DNA from: Palaemon carinicauda
Taxonomy: Eukaryota; Arthropoda; Malacostraca; Decapoda; Palaemonidae
NCBI RefSeq assembly: GCF_036898095.1
Contig: NC_090763.1
Coordinates: forward strand, 52,644,043-52,708,042
Direction of reading: 5' to 3'
DNA: 64,000 nucleotides
The translations under genes and the position numbers were made by a program. Below the pieces are notes generated by a model. That model saw only the letters and a program-made list of their open reading frames with translations. It was not told where the DNA came from and made no database searches. Every line of letters begins with the position of its first letter. The first letter of the stretch is position 1. Positions 11,892 through 21,824 of this stretch are shown here, in pieces.

Positions 11892-12769
11892 TCATGATGA
11901 CCTGCGATCCATAAGATCTTCCGATCGTCGCGAATGGCAATCAGGGGAAGAAAGGCCAGAAGGGCGAGACGATGGTGATCCTTGTCCTTTCGCGCTGGTC
12001 CCCGGAAGATTTACACTTGCAACCTGCGGGTTCCTTTGTGGAGAAGTAAAGGGTGGAGGGTTAGGGAACAACAAGGTCTCAGGATGGAGAGAGGGTTCGT
12101 CGTTAGCAGGGGGCCGTTGGAGAGGCGAACCCACGCGATCACCTCGTCCACGCGTGGAAGGGCCAGGAGAAGGCAACAGATGGACCTCGCAAAGTTCCAC
12201 AGCGTGAGATGTCAACGGTTCCGGAGAAGGGTCTTTCCTGGCACCATACTGAAGAAGGCGCAGCAGCTCCTCCTTCGAAAGGGGTCCCGAAATCCCTAAG
12301 GACGACCACACCTGCAGCAAATCTGAAAGGGAGAATGGCCCTCCAGCAGCAGGAGGAGAAGTTGCTCCTCTGGAGGAAGCAACAACCCTCTCAGTACCCC
12401 CGGGTTGCCAAGGAGTTAATCGATCTGTACTCCTACTCGATCGTCCCTTGTGAGAGCGAGAGCGAGGAACTTTTGAGGGAGATTTGGGGGTGCGAGAAAA
12501 ACGCGCTCTACTCGCCCGAGGGAGAACGGTCATGCTTCTTCGTCTTCTTCCTAAGCAGACCACTCCCTACACACTGCGCAAGGCAAACCCTGCTCCCATC
12601 GATGCCCTTGGCAAGCCAGACACAAAGAGTACGGGTCGTCCTCCGACGTCATGAAGGTCCCGCACGCAGCACCCTCACACCCTGGACAAGTTTGCATGAT
12701 GAAGGCGATCGCAAGAAAAGACAAGCACACCGGAAAAGGAGAAGCAGAATTGAAAAAGTCCAATGACAA
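11892..12769 (-). pseudogene. Gag remnant of the family A DIRS
   Basis: The N-terminal part on the minus strand starts MQTCPGCEGAACGTFM and continues to a Cys cluster (LCLACQGHRW, PCAVCREWSA), matching the C-rich N-terminus of the intact gag at 20512. The downstream frame (11892-12563) is Arg/Ser/Pro-rich with RRSMTVLPRASRARF-type basic stretches. The reading frame is interrupted between the two. A partly palindromic GATCGGACACGTCCGATC lies just upstream (about 12779-12796), with a variant in front of the gag of the plus-strand copy at 24.06 kb. Confidence 0.55.
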
Positions 12770-12999
12770 TCAAGAGGAGATCGGACACGTCCGATCTGTA
12801 CCGAGTTAAAAGAAAAAATGATGTCTCTCACTGCTGTAAGAGTATACAGTATATAGAGGCGGCTGGGTACCCCTCAGCCAACCCGCACAAGCGGTTAGGC
12901 AAGGTTGCCATCTCCCAATTAAAGTCTAATGGCTACCTTTAGCTGCCGGTGAAAGATAATCCATATAAATAACGGAAGGTTCGTTAGTATGGGAACAAA

Positions 13000-14168
<1,169 letters not shown>

Positions 14169-14335
14169 CTAAAAAAAAAGAAAAGTTACAGGTATAAAAC
14201 ATCAAAATTTGTGACTACTGGTGCAAACTGTCACTGTATGTATTGCCGAAATTGTGTGCATTTTTTCTTATTTTGAGTCAGACATTTCATTTAGTATGCT
14301 GTGTAAATGTTTTGTTGTTATTCCCTTTTTTAAAA

Positions 14336-14545
14336 TGGAGTTTTTATGATAAAACAAAGTTTTATGAATACTTACCTGGCAGTTATATATATATATAGCT
14401 GAGTCTCTGACTGCGGCAGAATTAAATCGAAAATCGCGGCAACCGCCTTGTGGTGGTTGTGTGGTTAGATGGTTAACAACCCTTACAGGGTGGTACTTGG
14501 AATCATTCCCATTTTCTGTTCCTCAGATTATCTTTGCCCGACCTG
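14336..14545. repeat. Left ITR (3' end) of the family B DIRS
   Basis: Starts TGGAGTTTTTATGATAAAAC. From ACTTACCTGGCAGTTATA onward it is the reverse complement of 20660-20845 through GGTTAGATGGTTAACAACCC to TCCTCAGATTATC, almost without mismatch. The outermost roughly 30 bp (TGGAG...CAAAG) are unique to this end. Confidence 0.9.
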
Positions 14546-14572
14546 TCTCCTGAGGGGAGGTGGGTGGGCTTT

Positions 14573-14683
14573 AAAATATATATATAACTGCCAGGTAAGT
14601 ATTCATAAAACTTTGTTTTATCATAAAAACTCCATTTTTATGAATAGAACTTACCTGGCAGTTATATATATATAGCTGATTCA
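14573..14683. repeat. Internal complementary region of the family B DIRS
   Basis: The first half (14573-14636) is the reverse complement of the left outer end 14336-14400. The second half (14637-14683, TTTTATGAATAGAACTTACC onward) is the reverse complement of the right outer end 20806-20847. The halves can be told apart because the left terminus reads GAATACTTACC and the right reads GAATAGAACTTACC. The region is thus an inverted copy of the head-to-tail circle junction, the hallmark of DIRS replication. Confidence 0.9.
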
Positions 14684-15080
14684 CACATTTGGAGGAGGGA
14701 AACAGACAGAAAAAACATAGTTGGGGAAACAACAAAAGAGTTGTAGGAGAACAAACACCTTGATTCCTTACCTGCTAAGGTAGCTGACTTCAAAGGTAAC
14801 TGCCTCTAGAGTCGCTTTCCCTTAGGAGTGTTCAGCCAGGAGTAGACCCGCTACGCTGCAAACAACTCAATCGAGTCTGTCAAAGGGGTAGGACCAACAA
14901 CTTGACTAGACTTCAGAAAACTACCTTCCCATATAAAAAACCTGCAACCTTACTAAAGCTAACCATCTAACCTTGCAGAAATAGATATAAACTATCTATC
15001 TGGACTGAGGGAACCGTACCACAGGACGAGGACCTCAGACAACCAAAAAAAAAACACAAACCCATATACAAGTACATAAA

Positions 15081-16277
15081 CTAAGGTTGAGTGGGGGTAG
15101 TAACTCCTTTGCCTAATACAGAAGCCGCAGCTACGTATGGGCCCAAGGTATAACACTTATCATAGTCCACTCTTACCTCTCTGAGGTAATGAGAAGCGAA
15201 GACAGAGTTGCTCCTCCAGAACGTTGCGTCCATGATCTGCTTAACTGACATATTTTTCCGATATGCCAGCGAAGCAGCAATGGCCCTTACTTCGTGAGCC
15301 CGTACTTTTAACAGGGCGAAGTTTTCTTCCTCACAAAAGAGGTGGGCTTCCCTAATAGTTTCCCTCAGGAAAAAGGACAAAGCGTTCTTTGACAGGGGTT
15401 TTTGAGGATCCTTCACTGAACACCATAAGGAGTTGGAAGCACCCCTCACGCTCTTAGTGTGAGCCAAATACGCCTTGAGAGCCCTAACCGGGCAGAGGAG
15501 GCTTTCCTGTTCCTGACCTACTAGATCCGTGAGGTTAGGGACTTCAAAAGTCCTAGGCCAGGGTTTCGAAGGGTTCTCATTCTTGGCGAGAAAGTCGAAC
15601 CTCAAGGAACAAACCGCTCCATTTAGGGTGAAGCCTACACGCTTCTCGATTGCCTGGACCTCGCTGATCCTCCTGGCAGTCGCTAGAGACAAAAGGAAGA
15701 GGGTTTTCTTAGTTACATCTCGCAGAGAAGCTTGCGAGATAGGCTCAAACTTCTTGGAGCACAGAAACTTAAGCACCACATCCAGGTTCCAAGAAGGGGG
15801 CCTTAAGTGCACCTGCTTCGTTGTCTCAAAAGACCTAATGAGGTCCTGCAAGTCCTTATTCTGAGATAACCCTAAGCCTCTATGCCTAAAGACGGTTGAG
15901 AGCATGCTCCTGTATCCTTTAATGGTAGATACAGCCAGCTTAGCATCCTGCCTGAGGTACAAAAGAAAGTCTGCAATCTGGCTCAGAGAGGTAGAGGACG
16001 AGGAAACCTTGCGCCTCCTGCACCAAGCTCTAAAGGTCTCCCACTTTGACTGGTAGACTCTTTGTGAAGAGATCCTCCTTGCCCTGGCAATAGCTTTCGC
16101 CGCTTGTGCCGAAAAGCCTCGAGATCTAACGAGCTTCTCGACAGTCTGAAGGCAGTCAGATTGAGAGCGAGGGGGTTTTGGTGAAATCTCTCGAAGTGGG
16201 GTTGTCTGAGAAGATCTGGACTTGCCGGGAGTCTTCTTGGAAAGTCCATCAGTAACCCTACCACTTCGGTGAACCAT
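15081..16277 (-). CDS. DIRS tyrosine recombinase
   Basis: The element's integrase, which by analogy inserts the circular DNA copy without a target duplication. The frame is open from 17213, but everything upstream of about 16277 is out-of-frame overlap with pol, so I start at the Met of MVHRSGRVTDG (16277), giving about 398 aa. Motifs: N-terminal SAM-like core-binding segment around RVYQSKWETFRAWCRRRKVS and STIKGYRSMLSTVFRHRGL; catalytic Arg in ATARRISEV; HEVR (His-x-x-Arg); Trp of TFWRSN; and the nucleophile Tyr in FASHYLREV. All catalytic positions are present. The 5' part overlaps the pol ORF by about 295 nt in another frame. Confidence 0.9.
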   Translation of the reverse strand: MVHRSGRVTDGLSKKTPGKSRSSQTTPLREISPKPPRSQSDCLQTVEKLVRSRGFSAQAAKAIARARRISSQRVYQSKWETFRAWCRRRKVSSSSTSLSQIADFLLYLRQDAKLAVSTIKGYRSMLSTVFRHRGLGLSQNKDLQDLIRSFETTKQVHLRPPSWNLDVVLKFLCSKKFEPISQASLRDVTKKTLFLLSLATARRISEVQAIEKRVGFTLNGAVCSLRFDFLAKNENPSKPWPRTFEVPNLTDLVGQEQESLLCPVRALKAYLAHTKSVRGASNSLWCSVKDPQKPLSKNALSFFLRETIREAHLFCEEENFALLKVRAHEVRAIAASLAYRKNMSVKQIMDATFWRSNSVFASHYLREVRVDYDKCYTLGPYVAAASVLGKGVTTPTQP

Positions 16278-17293
16278 TCCCTCGCAGGCCAGAATGGAGC
16301 CACTAGGGTCATTCGTCCCGAATCGAAGAGAGCGAACTTCCTGACAACCAGATTGATGATCTTGAACGGGGGAAAGGCATACATGTCCAGCTCCGTCCAA
16401 TCCATCAAGAAGGCGTCCACTGCAACAGCTTCCTCGTCCGGTACTAGGGAGCAGTAGTTCGGGATCCTCTTGTTTAGACCGGAGGCGAAAAGGTCTATTA
16501 CTGGTCTGCCCCACAACTTCCAGAGGCTCCGACAGACATGCGGATTGAGAGTCCACTCTGTAGGAAGGACCTGTCCCCTCCTGCTGAGCATGTCTGCCCT
16601 GATGTTTCTCTGCCCTTGAACAAACCTTGTCAACAGCTGGGTCTCGTTCTCGTTCGCCCAGAGGAGAAGCTCTCTCGCAGTTGAGAACAGAGAGAGGGAG
16701 TGAGTTCCCCCTTGCTTCCTTATGTACGCGAGAGCTGTGGTGTTGTCGGAATTGATCTCCACAGTCTTTCCCGAGACCGAGGTTTTGAAGGCCTTGAGCC
16801 CTAACAAAATGGCCATCAACTCCTTCCTGTTGATATGCCAACTGACCTGACTCCCTTCCCAAATACCTGAGACCTCTTTGTTCCCTAGTGTTGCTCCCCA
16901 GCCTGACTCGGACGCGTCTGAGAATAACACTAGGTCGGGGTTCTTCTTGAACAAGGAGATCCCTCTTCCCAACAGAGCTGGGTCCAGCCACCACATTAAA
17001 AGATCCTTGATCTCTGTCGGGATCGGAAAAGAAAAAGTGTCCTCCTGGATCTTTCTGTTCCAAACCTTTGCGAGGAAGTGTTGCAGAGGCCTTAGGTGCA
17101 GTCTCCCCAAAGGGACAAACTGCTCCAGGGAGGATAGAGTTCCCAGCAGACTCATCCACTCCTTCGCTGAGCATTCCTGCTTCCTCAAAAAGTCTTTGAC
17201 TTTGTCCAGGCACCTGGTCTGCCTCTCCTGGGAGGGAGAAGCCTGAAAAAGAACTGAATTCAGAACTATCCCCAAATAGAGAATACTGTAGTC
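15983..17293 (-). CDS. DIRS pol, second part: RNase H and methyltransferase-like domain
   Basis: Continues RT after a frameshift near 17285. It starts about YSILYLGIVLNSVL, then the RT connection (WMSLLGTLSSLEQF). RNase H follows with the acidic quartet visible: Asp in LFSDASESGWGA, Glu in RKELMAILLG, Asp in INSDNTTALAY and Asp in NIRADMLSR. Next is a DLFASGLNKRIP...YAFPPF...APFWPAREW module with the layout of the Dam-like methyltransferase domain described for DIRS elements; that assignment is from memory of the family and is less certain. The ORF reads upstream to 17998, but that part is out of frame with RT and is not real. Confidence 0.85.
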   Translation of the reverse strand, partial: DYSILYLGIVLNSVLFQASPSQERQTRCLDKVKDFLRKQECSAKEWMSLLGTLSSLEQFVPLGRLHLRPLQHFLAKVWNRKIQEDTFSFPIPTEIKDLLMWWLDPALLGRGISLFKKNPDLVLFSDASESGWGATLGNKEVSGIWEGSQVSWHINRKELMAILLGLKAFKTSVSGKTVEINSDNTTALAYIRKQGGTHSLSLFSTARELLLWANENETQLLTRFVQGQRNIRADMLSRRGQVLPTEWTLNPHVCRSLWKLWGRPVIDLFASGLNKRIPNYCSLVPDEEAVAVDAFLMDWTELDMYAFPPFKIINLVVRKFALFDSGRMTLVAPFWPAREWFTEVVGLLMDFPRRLPASPDLLRQPHFERFHQNPLALNLTAFRLSRSSLDLEAFRHKRRKLLPGQGGSLHKESTSQSGRPLELGAGGARFPRPLPL

Positions 17294-18042
17294 TGATTCG
17301 GCTCGGTCTGAGACTTCCCCCAGTTGACGATGAGTCCCAGGTCCTGAGTGATCGTATAAGTCTTCATTAGGTCCTCCAGACATTTCTCTTTCGACTGCGA
17401 CCGGATCAGCCAGTCGTCTAGATAGGAGACCCTTATCCCCTCCTGGTGTAACCAGCCTGCCACATTCGCCATAAGTCTGGTGAAGACTTGGGGAGCTGTG
17501 CTGAGACCGAAGCAAAGTGCCCTGAACTGGAAGCACTTGCCCTGGAACACAAACCTCAGATATCTCCTCGAAGACGGATGAATGGGGACGTGAAAATAAG
17601 CGTCCTGTAGGTCGAGAGAAACCATCCAGTCTCCTGGACGAACTGCAGCCAGCACTGACTGAGTCGTCTCCATGGAGAACTTTGTTTTCTCCACGAAGGC
17701 GTTCAGAGAGCTGACATCTAGGACTGGTCTCCATCCACCCGAGTTCTTGGGAACCAGAAACAGGCGATTGTAAAAGCCTGGTGAGGCGAGGTCTTGAACT
17801 GGCTCTATTGCTCCCTTGACCAACATCTGGTCGACTAGCTCCAGAAGAGCCTCTCGTTTCCCCGCGTCGGTGTACTGAGCCTTTAAGGCCAGGGGAGAGT
17901 TTGAGAAAGGTGGTTTCTTTAAAAAGGGGATCTTGTAACCTTCCTTGACGACTGAGAGGGACCAGGTGTCCGCCCCTCTCCTTCCCCAAGACTGCCAAAA
18001 ACGAGACAGTCTTGCCCCTACTGGTGTCTGGAGGACTTCCAT
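17266..18042 (-). CDS. DIRS pol, first part: reverse transcriptase
   Basis: About 258 aa from the ATG at 18042, which follows the gag stop as TGA-G-ATG, so reinitiation after gag is plausible. Shows the RT fingers (LVPKNSGGWRPVLDVSSLN), motif A (SLDLQDAYFHVPIHPSSR), motif B (FGLSTAPQVFTRLM) and the catalytic YLDD box (VSYLDDWLI, about 17412-17423). The frame ends at 17266 just before the conserved YLGI segment, which continues in the next frame. A single indel near 17285 therefore splits pol. It could be a programmed shift but is more simply an inactivating mutation. Confidence 0.88.
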   Translation of the reverse strand: MEVLQTPVGARLSRFWQSWGRRGADTWSLSVVKEGYKIPFLKKPPFSNSPLALKAQYTDAGKREALLELVDQMLVKGAIEPVQDLASPGFYNRLFLVPKNSGGWRPVLDVSSLNAFVEKTKFSMETTQSVLAAVRPGDWMVSLDLQDAYFHVPIHPSSRRYLRFVFQGKCFQFRALCFGLSTAPQVFTRLMANVAGWLHQEGIRVSYLDDWLIRSQSKEKCLEDLMKTYTITQDLGLIVNWGKSQTEPNQTTVFSIWG

Positions 18043-18043
18043 C

Positions 18044-20512
18044 TCATTTTTTGGACCGAGGCCTAAACGCACCCCTGCTGGTCCTTGGCCCTGACTCTTG
18101 TCTTCTCCCCCTAAAATCCGCTCTCGAGAAGATCATGCCCCGAAAGGGCTGTTGAAACTTCTTCTCCTCCTTCTTCAGAGGAGCAAGAGCAACAGGTAAA
18201 GTCTTTCTAGCCGACCGAGACAAAAGGTCCTGAGTAGCCTTCTGAGCCAGAGAAAGTGAGATATCTCTGACCAGAGCTTCAGGAAAAAGATGACGAGAAA
18301 AAGGGGCGTAAAGCAGCTCCGACTTCTGGGCAACAGTCACAGATCTAGAGGTGAAGGAGCACAAAAGGGCCCTCTTCTTTAAGACCCCTGCAGAGAAAAG
18401 GGAAGCCAATTCATTAGCTCCATCCCTTAGAGCTTTGTCCATGCAGGACATGATACTCGTCAGGTCCTTCTTGTCCTCCAGGAGTTCAGACTTCCTGGCC
18501 AGAGTCTCGAGAGACCAGTCCAGGAAGCTGAAAACCTCGAAAACCCTGAAAATTCCCTTGACGAGGTGATCAAGCTCCGACATGGACCACATCACCTTGG
18601 CAGAGTTTAAAGCATGCCTTCTTGCCGAGTCCACAAGAGCCGAGAAGTCACCTTGGGAGGAGGAAGGCACTTCTAACCCCAAAGGTTCCCCTGTCTCATA
18701 CCACATACCGGCCTTGGAAGCGAGCCGGGACGGTGGAAAAGAAAAGGTGGTCTTAACAGCTTGTCTCCGTTCCTCCATCCAATCACCCACTTTAGCGAGA
18801 GCTTTCCTGGCCAAAATTGAAAGTTTCATTTTGATGAAGGCCGAAGTCTTAGTAGCTTTCTTCTTGGTAAATTGAGACTGAGGAGAACGAGGGGCCGAAG
18901 GTTGAAATGCCTCCCCATAAAGTTCCAAAAGAGAGCGAGAAAGAACCTTGTAATCGCTAGAAGAGTCGGCAGGTTTTTCTTCCTCTTCCGAAATATCTTC
19001 GAGGTCCTGCTCAAAGATAACATCCCGAAGAGTTGGGCTGCCAGCAGTCTGGCAGCGAGAGCTGTTTGAATCCTGGCGCCGAGCGCCGCTAACATCCAGT
19101 CGGCGAGAGGCGGTATCGTCACGATGACGAGCAGCGGTATCGTCACAATGACGAGAGGCAGTATCGTCACGATGACGAGAAACGGAAGCGTCCTGAAGAT
19201 GCAGGCTGCCGCAGCCTTGAAAATGCAGACTGCATTCATCCTGTTTCCTAAGAAACGAGGCAGTAACGTCCAGGTGTTTCGAAAGGGAAACGGAATCGTC
19301 ACGGCGCCGAGAACGAGAGGCAGTATCGTCCTGGCGGCGGGAGGGGGGGGAAGGAAATTCCTGGCAGCGTGCCGATGAAGAGGGTGCACGTTGTCGTACG
19401 GCCGACGAAGTGCGCAGAGGTTTCTTGGGAGAGATACTAAAATCTCTCTTAGAAGAAGATCTCTTAACAGGCAAAGAGACGTCCTTACGTCTGACGGACT
19501 GAGAAGGGTGGCTGAAAGCTTTAACTAACGATGAAAGTTGTTCCTGCATAACAACCATGAAAGCTTTAGCATCCTCCGCTGGCTCTCGCGGTGCCGAAGA
19601 CGGCAGTTGTCGTACGGCTTGACTGGGAGCGCTGGCAGAAGAAGCAGGGAGTCTAGCAGGATTAACTGGGCTAAGGACTCTCTGTTTCGCCCTTTTAACA
19701 GGAACATCGAAATCGTCTTCCGAAGGATCATGGTCTCTGCTACTCGAACCGGGAGAGGGAGAACGAGACTGCACGTCCCGGTTCCACCCTCTCTTCATAG
19801 GTCTTGATTCGTAACGCCAATTACGTCTGGGAGAACGATCAGGCGAAGACACAAACGTATCCGACACGCCTTTCCTACGGCGGTCAAGAGCAGCCTGGGA
19901 GATCGCAACAGGACTGTCTGAGGCGACGACTGACCGAGGATAAGCACCTCTCACCCCCTTTCGGCTTTCGACGTACCTTCTCCCTTGGTCCTGGGAGCTT
20001 GGTAGAGGTCTAGACCTAGGGGTATGACAGATTCGATCAGTCGCCACCTCCACTGCACTTTCACAAGCACTAATTTCACCAACACCCTTACCTTTAAAGG
20101 CCTCCAACTGTGCTTTAATGGCCTCCAATTCAGCAGCTAATTTAGCATACCCAGGGTCATCCGTAGGCACAGGTCCTGTAGAAGGGGCAGGAGCCACTAC
20201 ATATGGGGAAGGAATACCTTCCAAAGGGGTTACAAGCAAAGGGTCAATAGATAAATCTAAGCTAGGCTCACTAGCAGACTTTGACTTTGATTTAGCTCTT
20301 CTAACTCTATCAATCTCGAGTTTGCGCACATAGCGCTGCATAGCTAACCAATCATTATCACTTAAAACCTCGCATTCCTTGCATTTATTATCTAAAGCAC
20401 ATTCAAATCCCCTGCAACCCATACAGATAGTGTGAGGGTCAACCGAAAGTTTCGGCAACCTCACCTTGCAAATATCATTCGAACAAACACGATAATGAAT
20501 TTTCTCACTCAT
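18044..20512 (-). CDS. DIRS gag-like protein
   Basis: 822 aa. The frame is open from 20743, but that upstream part is ITR and leader DNA beginning with GTG; the natural start is the ATG at 20512 (MSEKIHYRVC). The N-terminus is a Cys cluster (CSNDIC, CMGCRGFEC, KCKEC) likely to bind zinc. The middle is Ser/Arg-rich and contains a degenerate eight-residue repeat of the RHRDDTAS type (about 19080-19180). An acidic EDISEEEE stretch follows, then a more folded-looking C-terminal half and a basic tail RPRSKK. Presumed nucleic-acid-binding particle protein. It is four nucleotides from pol. Confidence 0.8.
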   Translation of the reverse strand: MSEKIHYRVCSNDICKVRLPKLSVDPHTICMGCRGFECALDNKCKECEVLSDNDWLAMQRYVRKLEIDRVRRAKSKSKSASEPSLDLSIDPLLVTPLEGIPSPYVVAPAPSTGPVPTDDPGYAKLAAELEAIKAQLEAFKGKGVGEISACESAVEVATDRICHTPRSRPLPSSQDQGRRYVESRKGVRGAYPRSVVASDSPVAISQAALDRRRKGVSDTFVSSPDRSPRRNWRYESRPMKRGWNRDVQSRSPSPGSSSRDHDPSEDDFDVPVKRAKQRVLSPVNPARLPASSASAPSQAVRQLPSSAPREPAEDAKAFMVVMQEQLSSLVKAFSHPSQSVRRKDVSLPVKRSSSKRDFSISPKKPLRTSSAVRQRAPSSSARCQEFPSPPSRRQDDTASRSRRRDDSVSLSKHLDVTASFLRKQDECSLHFQGCGSLHLQDASVSRHRDDTASRHCDDTAARHRDDTASRRLDVSGARRQDSNSSRCQTAGSPTLRDVIFEQDLEDISEEEEKPADSSSDYKVLSRSLLELYGEAFQPSAPRSPQSQFTKKKATKTSAFIKMKLSILARKALAKVGDWMEERRQAVKTTFSFPPSRLASKAGMWYETGEPLGLEVPSSSQGDFSALVDSARRHALNSAKVMWSMSELDHLVKGIFRVFEVFSFLDWSLETLARKSELLEDKKDLTSIMSCMDKALRDGANELASLFSAGVLKKRALLCSFTSRSVTVAQKSELLYAPFSRHLFPEALVRDISLSLAQKATQDLLSRSARKTLPVALAPLKKEEKKFQQPFRGMIFSRADFRGRRQESGPRTSRGAFRPRSKK

Positions 20513-20659
20513 GATAATAAAGGAAAAAAGACAAAAAACAAAAACAACACGATTGCCAAATCCCAACACAGTGTACTTCACCAAAAACGAAGTCCAAAAA
20601 GGCGATGAAGGGAAAGCGATCCGAAAAACTCTGAAAGGCGGACCAACGATGTTGTCGAT

Positions 20660-20847
20660 CCGGCCGGCAGAGATAATCTGAGGAACAGAAAATGGGAATG
20701 ATTCCAAGTACCACCCTGTAAGGGTTGTTAACCATCTAACCACACAACCACCACAAGGCGGTTGCCGCGATTTTCGATTTAATTCTGCCGCAGTCAGAGA
20801 CTCAGCTATATATATATATAACTGCCAGGTAAGTTCTATTCATAAAA
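20660..20847. repeat. Right ITR (5' end) of the family B DIRS
   Basis: Inverse of 14362-14540, ending ...AACTGCCAGGTAAGTTCTAT then TCATAAAA. As the 5' end of the element it must carry the promoter for gag, about 150 bp upstream of the gag ATG. I see no clear TATA or Inr assignment beyond the TATATATATA tract at about 20808-20820. Confidence 0.88.
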
Positions 20848-21498
20848 TAATTATTTTTGCAATAAAATTGTTAAAGTGTAGCTGTATTTTGTTGATTCCT
20901 GGAAGGGTTTGGGAGTCTTACCTCTTCAAGGTCTTGCTATCCGCCCTTAACATCGGGCTTAGAACTTAATATATATTTGTCGAAGTGAAATTCACGACAG
21001 TATGATTGAGATAACTAATTGTTTAAAGCTGATTGATCAGATATGCAATTATAAGTTACTAGTGGGGATACATTCTAACTACTCAAAAATTATACAAAAG
21101 TATTTTAAAGTTTTTACATACATAGGGGAATTTATTTGCAATAAGTGTGCATATAAATTTTATACATTATTATGCGCTTGCTAAGGTTCTTCCATCAACT
21201 CTTCAGATTAATTACTTATTAGCCATTAGTAGGCTAAAGTACCTACTTTAAATAAAAAAATTATATGATAAAAGTGAAGTGTAAAAAACTAAGAAAATCA
21301 TCACATGTGATAAGAGCTATACAATTATATAGAGTATTGTATTCATATGATCAAAAGTTATAAACACCACTTACATGATATTTTCTTTATATACCATATG
21401 CATTAAACTTTTGGCATACTTAAGAAAAAAGTTGCAAGCATAAAGCGGTCAACAAATGATCGAATAAAACTTTGGGGAGGGAAACTTTTTGTCTGGAT
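20848..21498. other. AT-rich intron, nothing recognised
   Basis: AT-rich sequence between the DIRS right end and the LINE at 21499. No ORF above 60 codons of interest and no repeat family recognised. Confidence 0.5.
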
Positions 21499-21824
21499 AG
21501 GACAATGAAATAGTAATGAATGGCGAGCGATTGTGACGCAGTTCCGGTAGGCCCTGCTACTGCCTCCGATGCCTTAGATGACCGCGGAGGTAGCAGCAGT
21601 AGGGGATTCAGCATTATGAAGCTTCATCTGTGGTGGATAATGTGGGAGGGTGGGCTGTGACACCCTAGCAGTACCAGCTGAACTCGGTTGAGTCCCTTGT
21701 TAGGCTGGGAGGAACGTAGAGAGTAGAGGTCCCCTTTTTGTTTTTGTTTCTTTGTTGATGTCGGCTACCCTCCAAAATTGGGGGAAGGGCCTTGGTATAT
21801 GTATGTATGTATGTAGGACAATGA
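21499..21824 (+). mobile_element. LINE 3' UTR copy with target duplication
   Basis: Contains the last roughly 25 bases of the RT ORF (AATGGCGAGCGATTGTGACG) and a complete 3' UTR ending in GTATGTATGTATGTA. It is bounded by the duplication AGGACAATGA at 21499-21508 and 21815-21824. This is the longest tail copy of the family in the window and the reference for the others. Confidence 0.85.

Larger units (their letters stand above)
5870..12999 (-). mobile_element. Decayed DIRS-type retrotransposon, family A
   Basis: A 7.1-kb element, sense strand minus. The left (3') end starts TGACAACTTTGG and the right (5') end finishes GGGAACAAAT. These correspond to the ends of the better copy at 40841-48623. 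It contains, in the expected minus-strand order, gag remnants (11.9-12.8 kb), diverged middle DNA, tyrosine recombinase remnants (6.8-7.7 kb), and an internal complementary region at about 6063-6175. The ITRs are eroded and no intact ORF remains. It lies in the intron between MELK exons 6 and 7, in the same sense as MELK. Confidence 0.75.
14336..20847 (-). mobile_element. Best-preserved DIRS-type retrotransposon, family B
   Basis: A 6.5-kb element on the minus strand. From its 5' end (right) it carries an ITR, gag (20512-18044), RT (18042-17266), RNase H and methyltransferase-like domain (about 17293-15983), tyrosine recombinase (about 16277-15081), an internal complementary region, and the other ITR. 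There is no LTR and no obvious target duplication, as expected for DIRS integration through a recombinase. Apart from one frameshift in pol, the ORFs are intact, so it is young. It lies in the intron between MELK exons 5 and 6, in the same orientation as MELK. Confidence 0.92.

Noticed and set aside
14332..14636. A separate 300-bp TIR transposon at the left end of the family B DIRS
   Set aside because: The inverted repeat is explained by the DIRS left terminus and its internal complementary region, since the next 45 bp match the right terminus.
16878..17246. Plus-strand open frames within the DIRS (also 15529-15864, 18582-18875, 19538-19807 and others)
   Set aside because: Antisense shadows of gag, pol and recombinase; no domain of their own.
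17213..20743. Using the full open frames (710 aa recombinase from 17213, 899 aa gag from 20743)
   Set aside because: The first parts begin at non-ATG codons and are out-of-frame readings of pol and of the ITR; conserved domains start later.
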